Part shown: in pieces, positions 21,187-21,907 of the stretch
How positions within the stretch are numbered: the stretch's first letter is position 1
Layout: the number at the start of each line of letters is the position of its first letter
Notes under the pieces: model-generated
What the model saw: the letters and a program-made list of their open reading frames with translations, nothing else
What the model was told of the DNA's origin: nothing
Databases searched by the model: none
DNA from: Larix sibirica
Lineage: Eukaryota; Streptophyta; Pinopsida; Pinales; Pinaceae
Assembly (NCBI GenBank): GCA_004151065.3
Contig: NWUY0300108086.1
Location: forward strand, 8,160-30,066
Reading direction: 5' to 3'
DNA length: 21,907 nucleotides
Made by a program: the position numbers and the translations under genes

Positions 21187-21907
21187 TTACAGATGTCTAC
21201 TAATGCCGAATGGGTACAAACATTGGATGTTTTTCTTCTTGAGAAATCCCTCAAAATCCCTTGGTTTCTTAGGCATGAATATTTGTAAATGAACTTCTGA
21301 TTTGTTGTACAAATCAAATAATACAGGATCCCCCTTCAGTCTCTTTACATCTTCCAAATCGGCACCAAGAACTTCTATTCCATGGCCCGTTTCTAATAAT
21401 GTTCCTGGCTATGTACCTCTGTCCTTGATTTCCACCACTATATATTGAAAAAGGAATACTCCTTCAACAACCAATTTCATAAGAATCCTACCAAGAAATT
21501 CAGGAGCCTTGGGTGCATCAACACTGGTATCCTCCAATGAAAATAGTACAGACTCCAACCTACAAAATTTTAAGTTATATATAAGTTATAATTCAAAATC
21601 ACACATGAGTAAAGGTTGCAGTAGTCATGAAAAAAATTTAATCCTAAAATATGAAAAAATGCAAAATTTCACACTACCCTTCGAGAAGTTTTCCCTTATT
21701 TATAAAGAAAGGCTCAATCATGCATAAATATGTAAATATATTCCATAGAATATCAACTTCACATCTTTCCCGTCAAAAGAATCTAGTATCCAAAGTGAGA
21801 CCATAGTTGGATTGAACAATGGTGCTTTAAGGTCATCTACACAAAAAGATTCCTCCTGCTTGTCTCTCACACTGGACAGTATGTCATTCAGAATTAAGGA
21901 AATGTCA
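21187..21907 (-). pseudogene. eIF4G-like C-terminal MA3 fragment with retained intron
   Basis: eIF4G is the scaffold of the cap-binding complex in translation initiation; plant forms end in an MA3 HEAT-like domain. The minus strand enters from the window edge with FCVDDLKAPLFNPTMVSLWI, then LDSFDGKDV, matching the family's V.DLNSP.FHP.MVS.WV.DSFERKD. After a frameshift near 21720 comes GKLLEG, then an intron at 21677-21560 (donor GTAGTG, acceptor TTTTGTAG). The next exon reads LESVLFSLEDTSVDAPKAPE, FLGRILMKLVVEGVF, then LLETGHGIEVLGADLEDVKR and LQIFMPKKPRDFEGF, ending at a TAA at 21187-21189, near where plant eIF4G normally stops. A TAG at 21409-21411 interrupts the GGEEPG-like loop. Frameshift plus stop make it a pseudogene. 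The retained intron argues for DNA duplication rather than retrocopying. Confidence 0.85.
21560..21677 (-). other. Inferred intron in the eIF4G-like fragment
   Basis: 118 bases. Joining GAAGG before the GT to GTTGGAG after the AG restores EGLESVL, which aligns with the family's KGFESVL. The segment itself is T-rich in the sense direction, as plant introns are. Confidence 0.7.

Overview
This is eukaryotic nuclear DNA from a plant with a large, repeat-rich genome. The non-LTR retrotransposon proteins have the plant L1 layout: a DUF4283/zinc-knuckle ORF1, then an ORF2 with endonuclease, reverse transcriptase, zf-RVT and RNase H. Two gene fragments at the right end resemble plant eIF4G and a plant LRR receptor kinase. 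The wording of the LINE proteins resembles elements I associate with conifers, so a gymnosperm is my best guess, but only a moderate one. I see no intact host gene, rRNA, tRNA or CRISPR array.

Layout. Positions 1-3970 are AT-rich intergenic DNA with two tiny direct duplications. At about 3970-4890 (minus strand) lies an old LINE remnant holding only a zf-RVT finger and an RNase H domain. Positions 4900-8640 are very AT-rich and hold several degenerate tandem duplications (46 bp x3; about 112-133 bp x3 or more; about 255 bp x2; an 81-bp-spaced pair). At 8649-10117 (minus strand) short exon-like reading frames of an unidentified, decayed gene can be seen, partly inside a ~570-bp segment (copy A, 9064-9633).

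A second copy of that segment (copy B) begins at 12040. It is split by a 7.2-kb minus-strand LINE (12365-19580) and resumes at 19581-19849. Copy A therefore acts as the empty site and fixes both LINE ends, with a 17-bp target-site duplication (16/17 identical). The LINE is near full length but dead: frameshifts, stops, and lost RT catalytic residues. Its ORF2 frame carries a ~370-codon tail beyond RNase H that I cannot assign to a family.

From 19850 to the end there is a 39-bp repeat, then two minus-strand fragments of unrelated host genes: the C-terminal end of a NIK/SERK-like receptor kinase (20230-20590), and the C-terminal MA3 region of eIF4G with a retained intron (21187-21907, running off the window). 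Both carry in-frame stops.

The parts do not form a pathway. The window reads as a nested record of transposon insertion, local duplication and gene-fragment duplication. Domain calls are from reading translations by eye; no database search was run.
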